Assembly: GCA_002162795.1 (NCBI GenBank)
Contig: MAAY01000023.1
Coordinates: 19,410-83,409 of the forward strand
Source: Rhodobacterales bacterium 56_14_T64
GTDB taxonomy: Bacteria > Pseudomonadota > Alphaproteobacteria > Rhodobacterales > Rhodobacteraceae
DNA length: 64,000 nt
Direction: 5' to 3'
In this document: in pieces, positions 1-8,795 of the stretch
How the letters are laid out: each line of letters starts with the position of its first letter
Numbering within the stretch: position 1 is the first letter of the stretch
Made by a program: the position numbers and the translations under genes
The notes under the pieces: generated by a model
What the model was told of the DNA's origin: nothing
Databases searched by the model: none
What the model saw: only the letters and a program-made list of their open reading frames with translations

Positions 1-23
1 AAACACGCAAGCAGGATCCCGAT

Positions 24-872
24 ATGAAAGACGACCGCCACAGCCGATTTCGCGACGCCCATTCAGACCGGGATCAGGCCGAACATGTGCCCTCGACGCC
101 GCAGAGTGATTCTCCGGCGTATCGCCTGGCCTTTGCCGACGAGGATTTTCTGTGCCGTGAAGAGCTACGCCCGGTGCGGCTGCAGCTGGAGCTGCTGAAG
201 CCACAGTTGCTGCTGGATGAACGCGGGATTGAAAGCACCATCGTGTTATTTGGTGGCGCGCGGATTCCCGACCCTGAATTTAAGGACAAGGCGCGCACGC
301 AGACCTTGTCTGATCTGTCCGATTTTTATGACGAGGCGCGTGAATTTGCCCGGCTGATGACGCTGAAATCAATTCAGACTGGCGGTCGGGATCATGTGAT
401 CGTCACCGGTGGCGGGCCCGGCGTGATGGAGGCTGGCAATCGTGGTGCGGTAGATGCAGGCGGTGCTTCAATCGGGCTCAGCATTGTGCTGCCACATGAG
501 CAGGCACCGAATGAGTATGTAACGCCGGATCTCAGCTTTAACTTTCACTACTTCGCGATCCGCAAAATGCATTTCCTGATGCGCGCACGGGCGATCTGCG
601 TGTTCCCCGGCGGTTTTGGCACCATGGACGAGCTGTTCGAGAGCCTGACCCTGATCCAGACTGGCCGCATGGAACGGGTGCCGTTCTTATTGTTTGGCAA
701 GGCGTTCTGGGAAAAGGTGATCAACTGGGAGGCGCTGGCGGATGCCGGCACAATTTCGGATCAGGATCTAGATCTGTTCCGCTTTGTTGATACCGCGCAA
801 GAGGCGATGGAGCTCATTGAAAACTGGGAGCCCGCACCGCCGCGCGATAATCTGCCCGGGCGGGAGAAATAA
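24..872 (+). CDS. LOG-family Rossmann-fold protein (predicted nucleotide phosphoribohydrolase)
   Basis: 282 aa. It carries the two family signatures: a glycine-rich GGGPGVMEAGNRGA stretch near residue 130 and PGGFGTMDE near residue 195, the nucleotide-binding and catalytic loop of LOG (Lonely Guy)/TIGR00730 proteins. Family members cleave the N-glycosidic bond of nucleoside 5'-monophosphates, including cytokinin ribotides, and are often mislabelled lysine decarboxylase. The first ~90 residues before the Rossmann core are longer than in the short LOG class, so this belongs to the long bacterial subgroup whose physiological substrate is not settled. It stands alone; the next gene is on the other strand. 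Family certain, substrate inferred. Confidence 0.88.
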   Translation: MKDDRHSRFRDAHSDRDQAEHVPSTPQSDSPAYRLAFADEDFLCREELRPVRLQLELLKPQLLLDERGIESTIVLFGGARIPDPEFKDKARTQTLSDLSDFYDEAREFARLMTLKSIQTGGRDHVIVTGGGPGVMEAGNRGAVDAGGASIGLSIVLPHEQAPNEYVTPDLSFNFHYFAIRKMHFLMRARAICVFPGGFGTMDELFESLTLIQTGRMERVPFLLFGKAFWEKVINWEALADAGTISDQDLDLFRFVDTAQEAMELIENWEPAPPRDNLPGREK

Positions 873-914
873 TCCGCCCCGATAAAAATTTGTAATCAAA
901 GGTATGTGCTGGTT

Positions 915-1124
915 TCAGGCCATGTCGGTCGGCAAGACGCCCAATTCTATACCCTGGGGCAAGCTGGTCAGAACCTGTGCGCCGCGCACGTCTTTGATTG
1001 CATATCCATAACCTTTGAGCCGGAATTTCCATTCCCGTGCGCTCAATGCCTTTTCCCGCTCGTCACGGATCAGGTTCAAAACGCCATCCTCGATCATGCT
1101 GCCGCCAATGTCTGCTTGTGCCAT
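915..1124 (-). CDS. Small conserved-looking hypothetical protein, 69 aa
   Basis: 69 aa starting MAQADIGGSMIEDGVL. An AGGAG Shine-Dalgarno lies 9 nt upstream of the ATG, and the residue mix is normal for a small soluble protein with no membrane segment or signal peptide. I do not recognise a domain. It sits between the LOG protein (convergent) and rlmN (same strand, about 180 bp upstream). The ribosome-binding site and protein-like composition favour a real gene; function unknown. Confidence 0.6.
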   Translation of the reverse strand: MAQADIGGSMIEDGVLNLIRDEREKALSAREWKFRLKGYGYAIKDVRGAQVLTSLPQGIELGVLPTDMA

Positions 1125-1304
1125 TTGTCTGTTCTCCTGAATTGACTGTTCTCAGAATGGAAACTGATTGTTCAGGATGGCGATACTTTACCGAAATTAA
1201 GGAAAAGTTGAGACGAAATGTGGCGGCCTGCCTTACGTGTGAAAGAAGTGCTTATTGCCTTTGTTCTGCACGGCCGACAGGCGCCCATATTTCCGATCAC
1301 CGGA

Positions 1305-2492
1305 TTAAGAGGATATCCCGGATTCGGCCTCGATTTGCTTGCGGCTCTTGCGTTCGCGTTCGGTGGCCGATTTCAACTGACCACAGGCAGCCATGATGTC
1401 TTCGCCGCGTGGGCGGCGGATCGGCGAGGCATAGCCGGCGTCGTGAATGATATCGGCAAAGGCGTGAATCCGGTTGCCCGAGCTGCGCTTGTACGGCGCG
1501 CCAGGCCATTCGTTGAAAGGGATCAGATTGATCTTGGCCGGGATGCCTTTGATCAGCTCGACCAGACGATGCGCGTCTTCCTTGCTGTCGTTGACACCGT
1601 CCAGCATCACGTATTCAAAGGTGATGCGTTCCGAATTGGCTACCCGTGGATAATCTCGCAGAGCCTGCAACAGTTTCTCTAGATTCCAGCGTTTGTTGAT
1701 TGGCACCAGCTTGTCGCGCACTTCGTCGGTGGTGGCATGGAACGAGATCGCCAGCATGCAGCCGATCTCATCAGCCGTGCGGGCGATTTCCGGTACCACA
1801 CCACTGGTCGACAGGGTGATGCGGCGACGGCTGAGTTGAATGCCTTCGGGGTCCATGGCGATCTTCATCGCGTCGCGGACGTTTTCAAAATTATACAGTG
1901 GCTCACCCATACCCATCAATACGATGTTGGACAGACGTCGGGCATGATCGTCCGAGCGGGTGCCGGGCACCGGCCATTCGTCCAGATCGTCGCGCGCCAT
2001 CATAACCTGACCGATGATCTCGGCGGATGTTAGATTGCGTACTAGTTTCTGGGTGCCGGTGTGGCAGAACGAGCAGGTAAGGGTGCAGCCGACCTGGGAT
2101 GAGATACACAGGGTGCCGCGATCCGTTTCCGGGATATAGACCACCTCGACCTCGTGACCACCTGCGATGCGGACCAAATACTTGCGGGTACCATCGGTTG
2201 AGACCTGCCTGGTGATCACTTCTGGGATCTCGATGACACAGTGCTCGGCCAATTCGGCGCGAAAGGTCTTGGACAGGTTGGTCATGTCAGCAAAGTCGCG
2301 CTTGCCCCACTGATAAATCCACTGCCAAATCTGACCGACCCGCATTTTGGCCTGCTTTTCAGCAGTGCCAAGCTCGATCAGAGTCGCGCGCAATTGCTCG
2401 CGGGTCTGGCCGACAAGGTTGATCTTGCCGCCCTCGGGCAGCTTGCGGGGCAGGGTCATAACGTCTTGGGTGATCGGTGCGTCGGCGGCCAT
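1305..2492 (-). CDS. rlmN: 23S rRNA (adenine-2503-C2) / tRNA (adenine-37-C2) methyltransferase RlmN
   Basis: 395 aa radical-SAM enzyme. The CxxxCxxC cluster motif is Cys136, Cys140 and Cys143 ([12 protein letters not shown]), preceded by the conserved CISSQVGC context. The C-terminal [11 protein letters not shown] supplies the second catalytic cysteine (about residue 370) that forms the mixed disulfide/methyl-carrier intermediate. The enzyme methylates C2 of A2503 in the peptidyl-transferase centre and A37 of some tRNAs. The N-terminal 20 residues are variable and the Shine-Dalgarno is weak, so the downstream ATG at 2459 is an alternative start. Length is normal for alphaproteobacterial RlmN. 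Monocistronic, with LprI- and IalB-type genes upstream on the same strand. Confidence 0.95.
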   Translation of the reverse strand: MAADAPITQDVMTLPRKLPEGGKINLVGQTREQLRATLIELGTAEKQAKMRVGQIWQWIYQWGKRDFADMTNLSKTFRAELAEHCVIEIPEVITRQVSTDGTRKYLVRIAGGHEVEVVYIPETDRGTLCISSQVGCTLTCSFCHTGTQKLVRNLTSAEIIGQVMMARDDLDEWPVPGTRSDDHARRLSNIVLMGMGEPLYNFENVRDAMKIAMDPEGIQLSRRRITLSTSGVVPEIARTADEIGCMLAISFHATTDEVRDKLVPINKRWNLEKLLQALRDYPRVANSERITFEYVMLDGVNDSKEDAHRLVELIKGIPAKINLIPFNEWPGAPYKRSSGNRIHAFADIIHDAGYASPIRRPRGEDIMAACGQLKSATERERKSRKQIEAESGISS

Positions 2493-2584
2493 GGCTTTGA
2501 ACTCGGAGCTAAGAGAGTGGATGCAGCTCTATATAGGAGTTTGCGCCAAGATCAAAAGATTTCGACGTTATTCGTTACTGCGGA

Positions 2585-2974
2585 TCACTGATCGGCAAAC
2601 AGCATCAGTTGTTCCACCCGTGTCCGACCCACTGTGACCCAGCAGGATCGGGTGGCGATTCCAGCACCTGACCCACCACCATAGGTGGCGCCTGCATAGG
2701 TGCAATGGGCCGCACGATAGGCCTCCCAGGCGGCTTGCCCCTGGTTCAGCGCTGGTACGGCTACCTGCCGACCGGTAACTTGGTCCAGATCTTTGGCGGC
2801 CAACATTGCCTGATCCAGGGCAAAGCCAAGCGCCTTTTCAACGTGTTCGTCGGTGCGGGCGACACAGTCCCCCACTTCAATTTGAGAGCCGCTGTCCAAA
2901 CTGCATTCCAGCGCCGGATCGGCGGTGGCGGTCAGTGGAAAAACAAATAGGGTAATCGTTAGAAAACGTAACAT
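2585..2974 (-). CDS. LprI/DUF1311-type exported protein
   Basis: 129 aa with a clear Sec signal peptide (MLRFLTITLFVFPLTATADP, cleavage likely after Ala17/18), so predicted periplasmic. The mature part has the DUF1311/LprI pattern: CSLDSG, a second Cys in GDCVARTDE, then a helical section ending WEAYRAAHC and a C-terminal SCWVTVGRTRVEQL. The family is named after a mycobacterial lysozyme inhibitor, but most members have no proven activity. Its four conserved cysteines suggest two disulfides. An AAAAACCTCCTT run upstream (AAGGAGG on the minus strand) is a very strong ribosome-binding site. Confidence 0.78.
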   Translation of the reverse strand: MLRFLTITLFVFPLTATADPALECSLDSGSQIEVGDCVARTDEHVEKALGFALDQAMLAAKDLDQVTGRQVAVPALNQGQAAWEAYRAAHCTYAGATYGGGSGAGIATRSCWVTVGRTRVEQLMLFADQ

Positions 2975-3025
2975 GATAAAAAACCTCCTTCGAACACAGC
3001 TAGGGAGGGATCAATGACATGACAA

Positions 3026-3055
3026 GAAAAACCCCGGCATCCGTTGATGCAGGGG
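3026..3055 (-). terminator. Intrinsic terminator after the IalB gene
   Basis: Read on the minus strand, CCCC-TGCATC...GATGC-GGGG forms a roughly 10-bp stem with one mismatch and a 4-nt loop, followed directly by TTTTT. It starts 27 nt after the stop codon of the IalB-like gene and ends that transcript before the LprI-type gene. Confidence 0.8.
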
Positions 3056-3081
3056 CTTTGCGATCTTCTAACAGGTATGAA

Positions 3082-3618
3082 TTATTTGGCGCAGCGCTTA
3101 TCAGCGTCTTCGATTGCGGCGGTAAAGCCCAACAGTGAGAAACTGTCCTGGGTTTGTGTGCCACGGGCTGACCGCGCTGTCAGTATCGCGTCGGTGCCGC
3201 GCTTCATCGCGGTGATGATCTTGGCATCGTCAGCTGCAGTGGCAGGCCAGGCCCATTCACCTTCGGTGAAAAGTTCAAATTCGGATTCACTGATTTTCAT
3301 GTTCACAGTTGACCCCGGTGCAAATGGATAGCCACCAGTAAAGGTCACTTGACCACTGGCGGCGCCATCTGGGCGGTAGAACACGAACAGCTGAATTTCA
3401 CTGCGGCGCACAGCCACCACGCGGCCGTCGCGGGTATTGACCGATTCCTTGGGTGCTGAGACGCCCCAGCATTCGATGGGATCATTGCCCTGAAAAACGC
3501 TCCAGTCCACGTTGGCGGCAACGCGGTTGGTGCTTTGGGCGGTTTGCGCGGTTGCTGTGGTGGCGGCCATGCCAACCAGACACAGACCCACGATCACGCG
3601 GGCAAGTTTCGATGCCAT
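3082..3618 (-). CDS. Invasion-associated locus B (IalB) family exported protein
   Basis: 178 aa from the chosen start. The N-terminus MASKLARVIVGLCLVGMAATTATAQ is a typical signal peptide, and an upstream in-frame start (3642) would only prepend eight residues to it. The mature domain has the IalB pattern: WSVF..(D)PIECWGVSAP, GQVTFTGGYPF, VNMKISESEFELFTEGEWAWP and a terminal DADKRC. These proteins are periplasmic or envelope-associated in alphaproteobacteria. In Bartonella IalB is linked to erythrocyte invasion, but in free-living Rhodobacteraceae the role is unknown. A pair of cysteines (ECW and the C-terminal RC) probably forms a disulfide. Confidence 0.82.
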   Translation of the reverse strand: MASKLARVIVGLCLVGMAATTATAQTAQSTNRVAANVDWSVFQGNDPIECWGVSAPKESVNTRDGRVVAVRRSEIQLFVFYRPDGAASGQVTFTGGYPFAPGSTVNMKISESEFELFTEGEWAWPATAADDAKIITAMKRGTDAILTARSARGTQTQDSFSLLGFTAAIEDADKRCAK

Positions 3619-3789
3619 TTGTCCCAACTCCAAGACTGTCATTACCTCAAAAATACAAAAGAGCCTGCAGCGTTGAACCTACCGTCTAGGCTTGCTTCTC
3701 TCGCGTGTTGACACAACCACACTAACGTCATTAGCACCACTGGTGAAAGAGCGATTGGCAGGAAATCGCCAAAATAAAGGGCTATTAGC

Positions 3790-4788
3790 ATGACAAATCC
3801 GGTTCCAATGGCAGAAATCTGGCGTGGCCAGCTGCTGGAAAGCCTTCACTTGGGACATGCTGTTGTCTGTGACGACAGCGGTCAGGTGGTGCGCAGCTGG
3901 GGTGATCCTGATGCTGTGATCTATCCACGGAGCTCGTCCAAGATGATCCAGGCGCTGCCTTTGATCACGTCGGGGGCTGCTGACAGATTTGGTTTGACCA
4001 GCGAACAATTGGCGCTGGCCTGTGCGTCGCACAATGGTGCCGAGATCCACACGAGTCGGGTTAACGCCTGGCTGTCGCAACTGGGGTTGAGCGATGGCGA
4101 TTTCCGATGTGGTCCACAGCTGCCTGATGATTTTCCAGCCCGCAATGCTTTGATTAAAACCGATTCCAGCCCCTGTCAGGTGCATAACAATTGTTCAGGC
4201 AAGCACGCGGGGTTTCTGACACTTGCCCAGCACATGGGCGCGGGCCCGGAATATGTTGAAATGGACCACCCGGTGCAGCAGGCCTGTCTTACAGCCTTTG
4301 AGGAAACCACCGGTCAGGACAGCCCGTGTTATGGCATCGATGGATGCTCGGCCCCGAACTTTGCCACCACAGTGACTGGCATGGCGCGTTCGATGGCCTG
4401 GTTTGCCTCGGCTGCCGACCGGTCTGACCGGGCGTCGATGGCGGCGCAACAATTGGTGGCGGCGATGACGCAACATCCGGAACTGGTGGCCGGAGAGGGC
4501 AGGGCCTGTACTAATCTCATGCGGGCTATGGGCGGCAAAGTCGCGATCAAGACCGGGGCCGAGGCGTTCTTTATCGCCATCATCCCGGAAAAACGTTTGG
4601 GCGTTGCGCTAAAAATCGCCGACGGTGCCACCCGTGCCAGCGAATGTGCGATTGCTGCCATTCTGGTGTCTTTGGGCGTATTGGATGCTAATCATCCGGC
4701 AACTGGTAAATATATGAATGTACCGCTGTTGAACCGGCGGGGGGTCATGTGCGGCACGGTTCGCCCATCCGCTGAAATGCTGTTCTAG
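3790..4788 (+). CDS. L-asparaginase, type II Rhizobium etli-like family
   Basis: 332 aa, matching the family of the inducible R. etli asparaginase (ReAV), which is unrelated to E. coli AnsA/AnsB. The catalytic set is intact: Ser48 and Lys51 in YPRSSSKM and Ser80 in ACASHNGA. The zinc ligands Cys135 and Lys138 lie in HNNCSGKHAG, with a third Cys at 186 in GIDGCSAPNFA. It hydrolyses asparagine to aspartate and ammonia in the cytoplasm; no signal peptide is present. The gene is monocistronic, followed by a GC-rich hairpin. Family from motifs; substrate from family knowledge. Confidence 0.9.
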   Translation: MTNPVPMAEIWRGQLLESLHLGHAVVCDDSGQVVRSWGDPDAVIYPRSSSKMIQALPLITSGAADRFGLTSEQLALACASHNGAEIHTSRVNAWLSQLGLSDGDFRCGPQLPDDFPARNALIKTDSSPCQVHNNCSGKHAGFLTLAQHMGAGPEYVEMDHPVQQACLTAFEETTGQDSPCYGIDGCSAPNFATTVTGMARSMAWFASAADRSDRASMAAQQLVAAMTQHPELVAGEGRACTNLMRAMGGKVAIKTGAEAFFIAIIPEKRLGVALKIADGATRASECAIAAILVSLGVLDANHPATGKYMNVPLLNRRGVMCGTVRPSAEMLF

Positions 4789-4796
4789 TTCTGTTT

Positions 4797-4818
4797 GGCC
4801 CGACCGGTAGGTCGGGCC
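4797..4818. terminator. GC-rich hairpin between convergent genes
   Basis: GGCCCGACC-GGTA-GGTCGGGCC is a perfect 9-bp inverted repeat 8 nt after the asparaginase stop. There is no T-run after it on the plus strand, so it is a weak or processing-type 3' end rather than a textbook intrinsic terminator. Confidence 0.5.
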
Positions 4819-4857
4819 GCGCATGACCTCGGTTCACTCTAACGAGAACCGATATTC

Positions 4858-5172
4858 TTACATTTCCAGAATTTCGGCCACTTCCACAGAACCATCGCCA
4901 TCGACGACCATTGGGCAGCCCTTGGCCATTTCGCTGGCGGCTGAAATATCGGCAGCTTCGACCACAGAATACCCGGCCAGCGGATTAGCGCCGCCGTCAT
5001 CCGCGACTCCGCCATTGCTGACAGTTTTGGACATGCCAACCGGCGCGCCGGGCACGATCAAGGCATCCCCCATCGAGCCCATCCAGCTTTTCCAGGCATC
5101 CATGACCTTGACGCCTTCTTCGGGTGTGTCGGGCTTTTTGCCGCCATGATAGGCGAATATGAATTGAGCCAT
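4858..5172 (-). CDS. YciI-like (YCII-related) domain protein
   Basis: 104 aa, opening MAQFIFAYHGG and continuing with the GSMGDALIVPGAPVGMSKTV and GYSVVEAADISAASEMAKGCP segments of the YCII/DGPF fold, a ferredoxin-like alpha/beta module. Its third-gene position after an ArsR regulator and an SRPBCC protein is a common arrangement. The gap to the SRPBCC gene is 39 bp, so it is probably co-transcribed. No catalytic residues can be assigned; enzymatic role unknown. Confidence 0.8.
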   Translation of the reverse strand: MAQFIFAYHGGKKPDTPEEGVKVMDAWKSWMGSMGDALIVPGAPVGMSKTVSNGGVADDGGANPLAGYSVVEAADISAASEMAKGCPMVVDGDGSVEVAEILEM

Positions 5173-5211
5173 TGAGATTATCCTTTTGTTGAATTGAAAG
5201 TGCGGGCGTAA

Positions 5212-5640
5212 TCAGGTGATATTTGCTGCCAGTTTGCGCAGAGAAGATGTCCAGCCAGATTCGTGGCGGGCACTTTGTTCGCTGTCGTCCAACTCGCGGT
5301 GATCGACCAGCAAGCGCGCGCCTGAATTGCTGGCAACCACGGTAAAGGTGACGTGGCTTTCGCCGCCACGCAAATCATCATCGTCATGCCAGCCCCAGGT
5401 GAAGCCAACCGATTTTGGAGCATCAACGTGGGTGACATGACCCGAAACTTTAAACTGCTGCCCCTCATCGTTGCGCATGATGGAAAACCACGGCCCGGTG
5501 CGACTAAGGTCAAGATCGTGCTCGGGGACGTCCATACCCTCGGGCCCCCACCATTTCAGCAATTTCTCGGGTGTGGTGACCCAAAGAAATAGCCGTTCGG
5601 GGGTGACTGTAAATTCGCGTTCCAACCTCAAGTCTGTCAT
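5212..5640 (-). CDS. SRPBCC / AHSA1-like domain protein
   Basis: 142 aa of the START/Bet v1-like helix-grip fold. It begins LEREFTVTPERLFLWVTTPEKLLKWWGPEGM, the usual AHSA1 (Hsp90 ATPase activator homologue) opening, and ends ARHESGWTSSLRKLAANI. Bacterial members bind small hydrophobic ligands and very often follow an ArsR regulator, as here. Its start overlaps the arsR stop by 4 nt (5637-5640), giving translational coupling. Ligand unknown. Confidence 0.85.
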   Translation of the reverse strand: MTDLRLEREFTVTPERLFLWVTTPEKLLKWWGPEGMDVPEHDLDLSRTGPWFSIMRNDEGQQFKVSGHVTHVDAPKSVGFTWGWHDDDDLRGGESHVTFTVVASNSGARLLVDHRELDDSEQSARHESGWTSSLRKLAANIT

Positions 5641-5957
5641 ATATCTTCCTCCCTAAGCGCGGCCTCTAGCCGGTCCAGGCTGCTTTCCCAGAACTCGCGC
5701 TTTGATTTGGTCCATGTTGCGATCAGTTGCAGCCCTTCGGGGCGTGCGGAATACAATCTCCGGGTGCCCTCGGCGCGCTGCTCTATCAATCCAGCCTCGC
5801 GAAGGACCTTCAGATGTCGTGAAATGGCCGGCGCAGTGATGCCCGAGCCGCGCACCAAGTCCCCAGCCGGCAATTCGCCGTGGTCCATCAGCTGTTCCAC
5901 AATCGACATGCGGATCTCGTCAGCCAGTGCGGAAAATGATTTTAGGAGTGGTGTCAT
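5637..5957 (-). CDS. ArsR-family winged-helix transcriptional regulator
   Basis: 106 aa. The winged helix covers the middle of the protein (SGITAPAISRHLKVLREAGLIEQRAEGTRRLYSARPEGL, in ArsR style). No ELCVCDL-type metal site is present, so this is the non-metal ArsR branch that pairs with SRPBCC proteins. It is first in the operon arsR-SRPBCC-YciI, and a near-perfect palindrome lies 10 bp upstream of the ATG. No Shine-Dalgarno is visible at the ATG, so the message may be leaderless. Autorepression is inferred from the operator position; effector unknown. Confidence 0.88.
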   Translation of the reverse strand: MTPLLKSFSALADEIRMSIVEQLMDHGELPAGDLVRGSGITAPAISRHLKVLREAGLIEQRAEGTRRLYSARPEGLQLIATWTKSKREFWESSLDRLEAALREEDI

Positions 5958-5966
5958 GAGTCATTG

Positions 5967-5984
5967 ATTAACGCAAGTGTTAAT
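5967..5984 (-). promoter_or_regulatory. Palindromic operator upstream of the arsR operon
   Basis: ATTAAC-GCAAGT-GTTAAT is an 18-bp inverted repeat with 6-bp arms, ending 10 bp before the arsR start codon. Its size and location fit an ArsR-family autoregulatory site overlapping the promoter. The protein-site link is inference. Confidence 0.6.
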
Positions 5985-6002
5985 TAAAGTAAAGGTTAAA
6001 TA

Positions 6003-6033
6003 GAGGTTCGAAACGCAATGCATCTCGAACCTC
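6003..6033 (-). terminator. Hairpin after the TSUP permease gene
   Basis: GAGGTTCGA...TCGAACCTC forms a 9-bp stem with a 13-nt loop just downstream (minus strand) of the permease stop at 6042. It is followed on that strand by an AT-rich stretch (ATTTAACC), weakly terminator-like. It separates that gene from the divergent arsR promoter region. Confidence 0.55.
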
Positions 6034-6041
6034 TCAATGGC

Positions 6042-6800
6042 TCAGACCATATCCCAAAGCAGCTTCAGTCCCAGGGTGACCGAGGTAATGACCAGCAAGG
6101 GTTTGATCAGGCTTGCGCCCTTCTTTTGCGCAAGCCTGGCCCCTGCATGTGCACCGGCGACTTGCGCCAATCCCATGGCAATGCCCGTAAACCACCAGGG
6201 CGTGGCAACAAATGCAAAAGCAAGCAGAGCCCCGGCATTTGAAGTCAAATTCAGTAACTTGGTATGGGCCGTGGCCTTGAGAATGCCGTAGCCAGCCAAT
6301 GAAACAAAGGCGAGCATGTAGAAACTGCCAGCACCCGGTCCCAGCAACCCATCATAGGCACCACATAGCGGCACCATGGTGGCTGCAAACAGCGCAGGGG
6401 AGATCCGCCGCGCGCGGTCAAGGTCTCCCAAACCTTTCTTGGTGGCAAAGAAGACGGCGATCCCGATCAGCAATACTGGCAGTATCAGGCGAATCCAATC
6501 CGTTGGCAGCACCGAAACCAATAGCGCCCCGGCGATGGAGGCGACAAAGGCGATAGCGGCCAACCCTGATTGGTCTCGCAGGTTTACATGTCCGCCACGG
6601 GCATAGGCCAGCGCCGCTGTTGCGGTCCCGAACAGCCCTTGAATTTTGTTGGTTGCCAATGCGGTCAGCGGATTGGCCCCGGCCAATAGCAGGATCGGCA
6701 GCGTCACCAACCCGCCACCACCGGCAACCGCGTCCATGAAGCCCGCAACAAATCCCGCTGCCAGCAATAGCAGCAAGGTCTCAAAACCCACTTCCAGCAC
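6042..6800 (-). CDS. TSUP (TauE/SafE) family membrane exporter
   Basis: 252 aa, almost entirely hydrophobic, with about eight membrane segments. It shows the family's paired glycine-rich motifs: AGFVAGFMDAVAGGGGLVTLPILLLAG near the N-terminus, and GAYDGLLGPGAGSFYMLAFV about midway. TSUP proteins move sulfite, sulfoacetate, sulfolactate or related organosulfur anions across the inner membrane. This subgroup (YfcA-like) has no fixed substrate. It ends next to the arsR operon and begins 3 bp from the serB stop, so it may be a read-through partner of serB, though no functional link is evident. Confidence 0.85.
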   Translation of the reverse strand: MLEVGFETLLLLLAAGFVAGFMDAVAGGGGLVTLPILLLAGANPLTALATNKIQGLFGTATAALAYARGGHVNLRDQSGLAAIAFVASIAGALLVSVLPTDWIRLILPVLLIGIAVFFATKKGLGDLDRARRISPALFAATMVPLCGAYDGLLGPGAGSFYMLAFVSLAGYGILKATAHTKLLNLTSNAGALLAFAFVATPWWFTGIAMGLAQVAGAHAGARLAQKKGASLIKPLLVITSVTLGLKLLWDMV

Positions 6801-6803
6801 AAA

Positions 6804-7679
6804 TTATCCCTTGAATTCGTCGCGGCTGTAGCCTTGCAGATACAGCAGGGCGGTCAGATCGCCGTGATTGATGCGGATGTCACATTCCGCAGCAACTGAA
6901 GGTTTGGCATGTAAGGCAACTCCAGCTCCGGCGCGTTTAAGCATACCCAGATCATTGGCTCCGTCGCCCACAGCAAGCACATCAGACTCAGTTATGCCCA
7001 GCTTAGCAGTGATCTGTTCCAGCGCTTCGACCTTGGCTTGACGGCCCAAAATAGGGCGGCCCGCCTCGCCAGTCAGCTTACCATCCGCCACATGCAGGGT
7101 GTTGGCGCGGTTTTCGTCAAAGCCCAGCTCAGCCGCGACCTTGGATGTAAACGCCGTGAAACCACCCGAAACCAGTGCCGCATAGGCGCCGTCAGCCTTC
7201 ATCGTGGCTAGCAGGGCAGGGCCGCCGGGCATCAAAGTGATGCGCTCATTCAGAACCTTGGTGATGACAGTTTCCGGCAGGTCTTTGAGCAGGCCAACAC
7301 GTTCGGTTAGTGCACCGTCAAAATCCAACTCACCGTTCATGGCGCGGGCGGTGATGTCCTTGACCCGCGCCCCAACACCGGCCTCTTCAGCCAGCTCGTC
7401 GATGCACTCTTGCTGGATCATGGTGCTGTCCATATCGGCCAGCAGCATCTTCTTACGTCGGCCTTCAGTCTGTTGGATCACCAGGTCGACATTCATGTCC
7501 TGCAGGTCGGCCCAAACATCCCATTGGTTGTCGGGCAGAGTATCCAGCGTGAACTCGGCCGCTTCGTCAGGTGCCAACCACAGCGCATCACCGCCGCCCC
7601 AAGCGTTTCTCAGGGATTCAACCAATGCTGGATCCAGCGAAGGCTTGGCAGGATTACAAAGCAGGGTGGCGGTATACAT
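6804..7679 (-). CDS. serB: Phosphoserine phosphatase
   Basis: 291 aa from the ATG at 7679, which has GGAG 6 nt upstream; an in-frame extension to 7721 lacks such a site. HAD-superfamily hydrolase: motif I ADMDSTMIQQECIDEL has the nucleophile Asp82 and Asp84, motif II is VSGGFTAFT, and motif III/IV is GDGANDLGML. It removes phosphate from O-phosphoserine, the last step of serine synthesis. serC and serA begin about 1.3 kb away on the other strand, so all three pathway enzymes are encoded close together. The N-terminal ~75 residues are the variable region seen in SerB proteins. Confidence 0.94.
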   Translation of the reverse strand: MYTATLLCNPAKPSLDPALVESLRNAWGGGDALWLAPDEAAEFTLDTLPDNQWDVWADLQDMNVDLVIQQTEGRRKKMLLADMDSTMIQQECIDELAEEAGVGARVKDITARAMNGELDFDGALTERVGLLKDLPETVITKVLNERITLMPGGPALLATMKADGAYAALVSGGFTAFTSKVAAELGFDENRANTLHVADGKLTGEAGRPILGRQAKVEALEQITAKLGITESDVLAVGDGANDLGMLKRAGAGVALHAKPSVAAECDIRINHGDLTALLYLQGYSRDEFKG

Positions 7680-7754
7680 GTGTGGACTCCGGCATGCTGT
7701 GGTCGGCTCTGTCATACCCACGCCTGCCAGTGGGAGCCACCCCGAAACGCGGGG

Positions 7755-8795
7755 CTATAGGTCGCCAGATTCGGACATCATCACCGCGATAAAGCGGGTG
7801 TTGGGGATCTCGGCCAGAATGATCATCACCATTGCTGTCAGCGGCACCGCCAGAATGGCGCCCATAAGTCCCCAAAGTGCGGTCCAGATCGCCAGTGACA
7901 ATAGCACAGTGAACGGGCTGAGGTTGACCGAGCGGCCCAGGAACTTTGGCTCGATGTAATACCCCACAGCAATTTGAGGCAGCATCAGCGTCGCCAATGC
8001 CAATGCGGCATGCGAGAACGAGGCGAATTGCACTAAGCTCATGGTCACGGGAAATACCACCGCGATGATCGAGCCGATGTAAGGGATGTAGTTCAGCAAT
8101 CCGATCAGGATCGCCCAAAACGCTGCTTGTTCGATGCCCAACAGCAGTAGAATGCCATACGAGACCAGCGCAAGGATCACATTGACCAAAGTCTTGGCTG
8201 CCAGATAGCCGCCGATTTTCTCGTTGATCTGGCGCGCCATTTCCAACGTATGCTCGGCCTGTTTGGCATCTCCCATTGCGCGCAGGGTCTTATTGGGCAG
8301 GTTGTCCAACTCAGCCAGAAGAAAAACCGCATAGAGCGCCGCAGCGACGATGACAGAGCCGCCGTTGCTGATGGTTGCCACAGCGGCCGGCATCAGGGTT
8401 GTGGCGTCGATCAGATCCAGCAGACGTTCGCCCAAATTGGCCCAGCTGGGCAGCTCGTGTACACCCATTAAAGTCACAAACTTGGCCTGCAGCAGATCAA
8501 AATTCTCGGCATAACCGGGAATCGCTCCGGTGATTGAGGCTGCATTGGAGGTAATAAAGGCAGCCAGTACCAAGACTGCCGCAGTAAATGTCAGCAGCAC
8601 CAGAAACCGCCGCCATCGACGCGGTAACCGGCCTAACACCGGAACCTGTACCATCGCCTCGGCGGCTGTGGTCAGGATGTAGACCGCGATGACTCCTACC
8701 AGAACTGGCAGAATAATTGACTGCCCAACCACCAGCAGCCAGCCCACCATTAATATCAACGCAAATGAATAGGTTACCAATGCCAGTCTGCTCAT
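7755..8795 (-). CDS. AI-2E family (PerM-like) membrane transporter
   Basis: 346 aa from the ATG at 8795; a TTG two codons upstream is also possible. It is polytopic: two adjacent N-terminal membrane segments, another hydrophobic segment after a basic GRLPRRWRR loop, then a large hydrophilic stretch. A C-terminal bundle of hydrophobic segments follows, containing GLLNYIPYIGSIIAVVFPV and the family-typical ILAVPLTAMVMIIL end. The family includes the AI-2 exporter TqsA and Na+/H+ antiporters, so the substrate cannot be told from sequence. It lies between serB and the divergent serC leader; the neighbours give no clear hint. Confidence 0.85.
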   Translation of the reverse strand: MSRLALVTYSFALILMVGWLLVVGQSIILPVLVGVIAVYILTTAAEAMVQVPVLGRLPRRWRRFLVLLTFTAAVLVLAAFITSNAASITGAIPGYAENFDLLQAKFVTLMGVHELPSWANLGERLLDLIDATTLMPAAVATISNGGSVIVAAALYAVFLLAELDNLPNKTLRAMGDAKQAEHTLEMARQINEKIGGYLAAKTLVNVILALVSYGILLLLGIEQAAFWAILIGLLNYIPYIGSIIAVVFPVTMSLVQFASFSHAALALATLMLPQIAVGYYIEPKFLGRSVNLSPFTVLLSLAIWTALWGLMGAILAVPLTAMVMIILAEIPNTRFIAVMMSESGDL

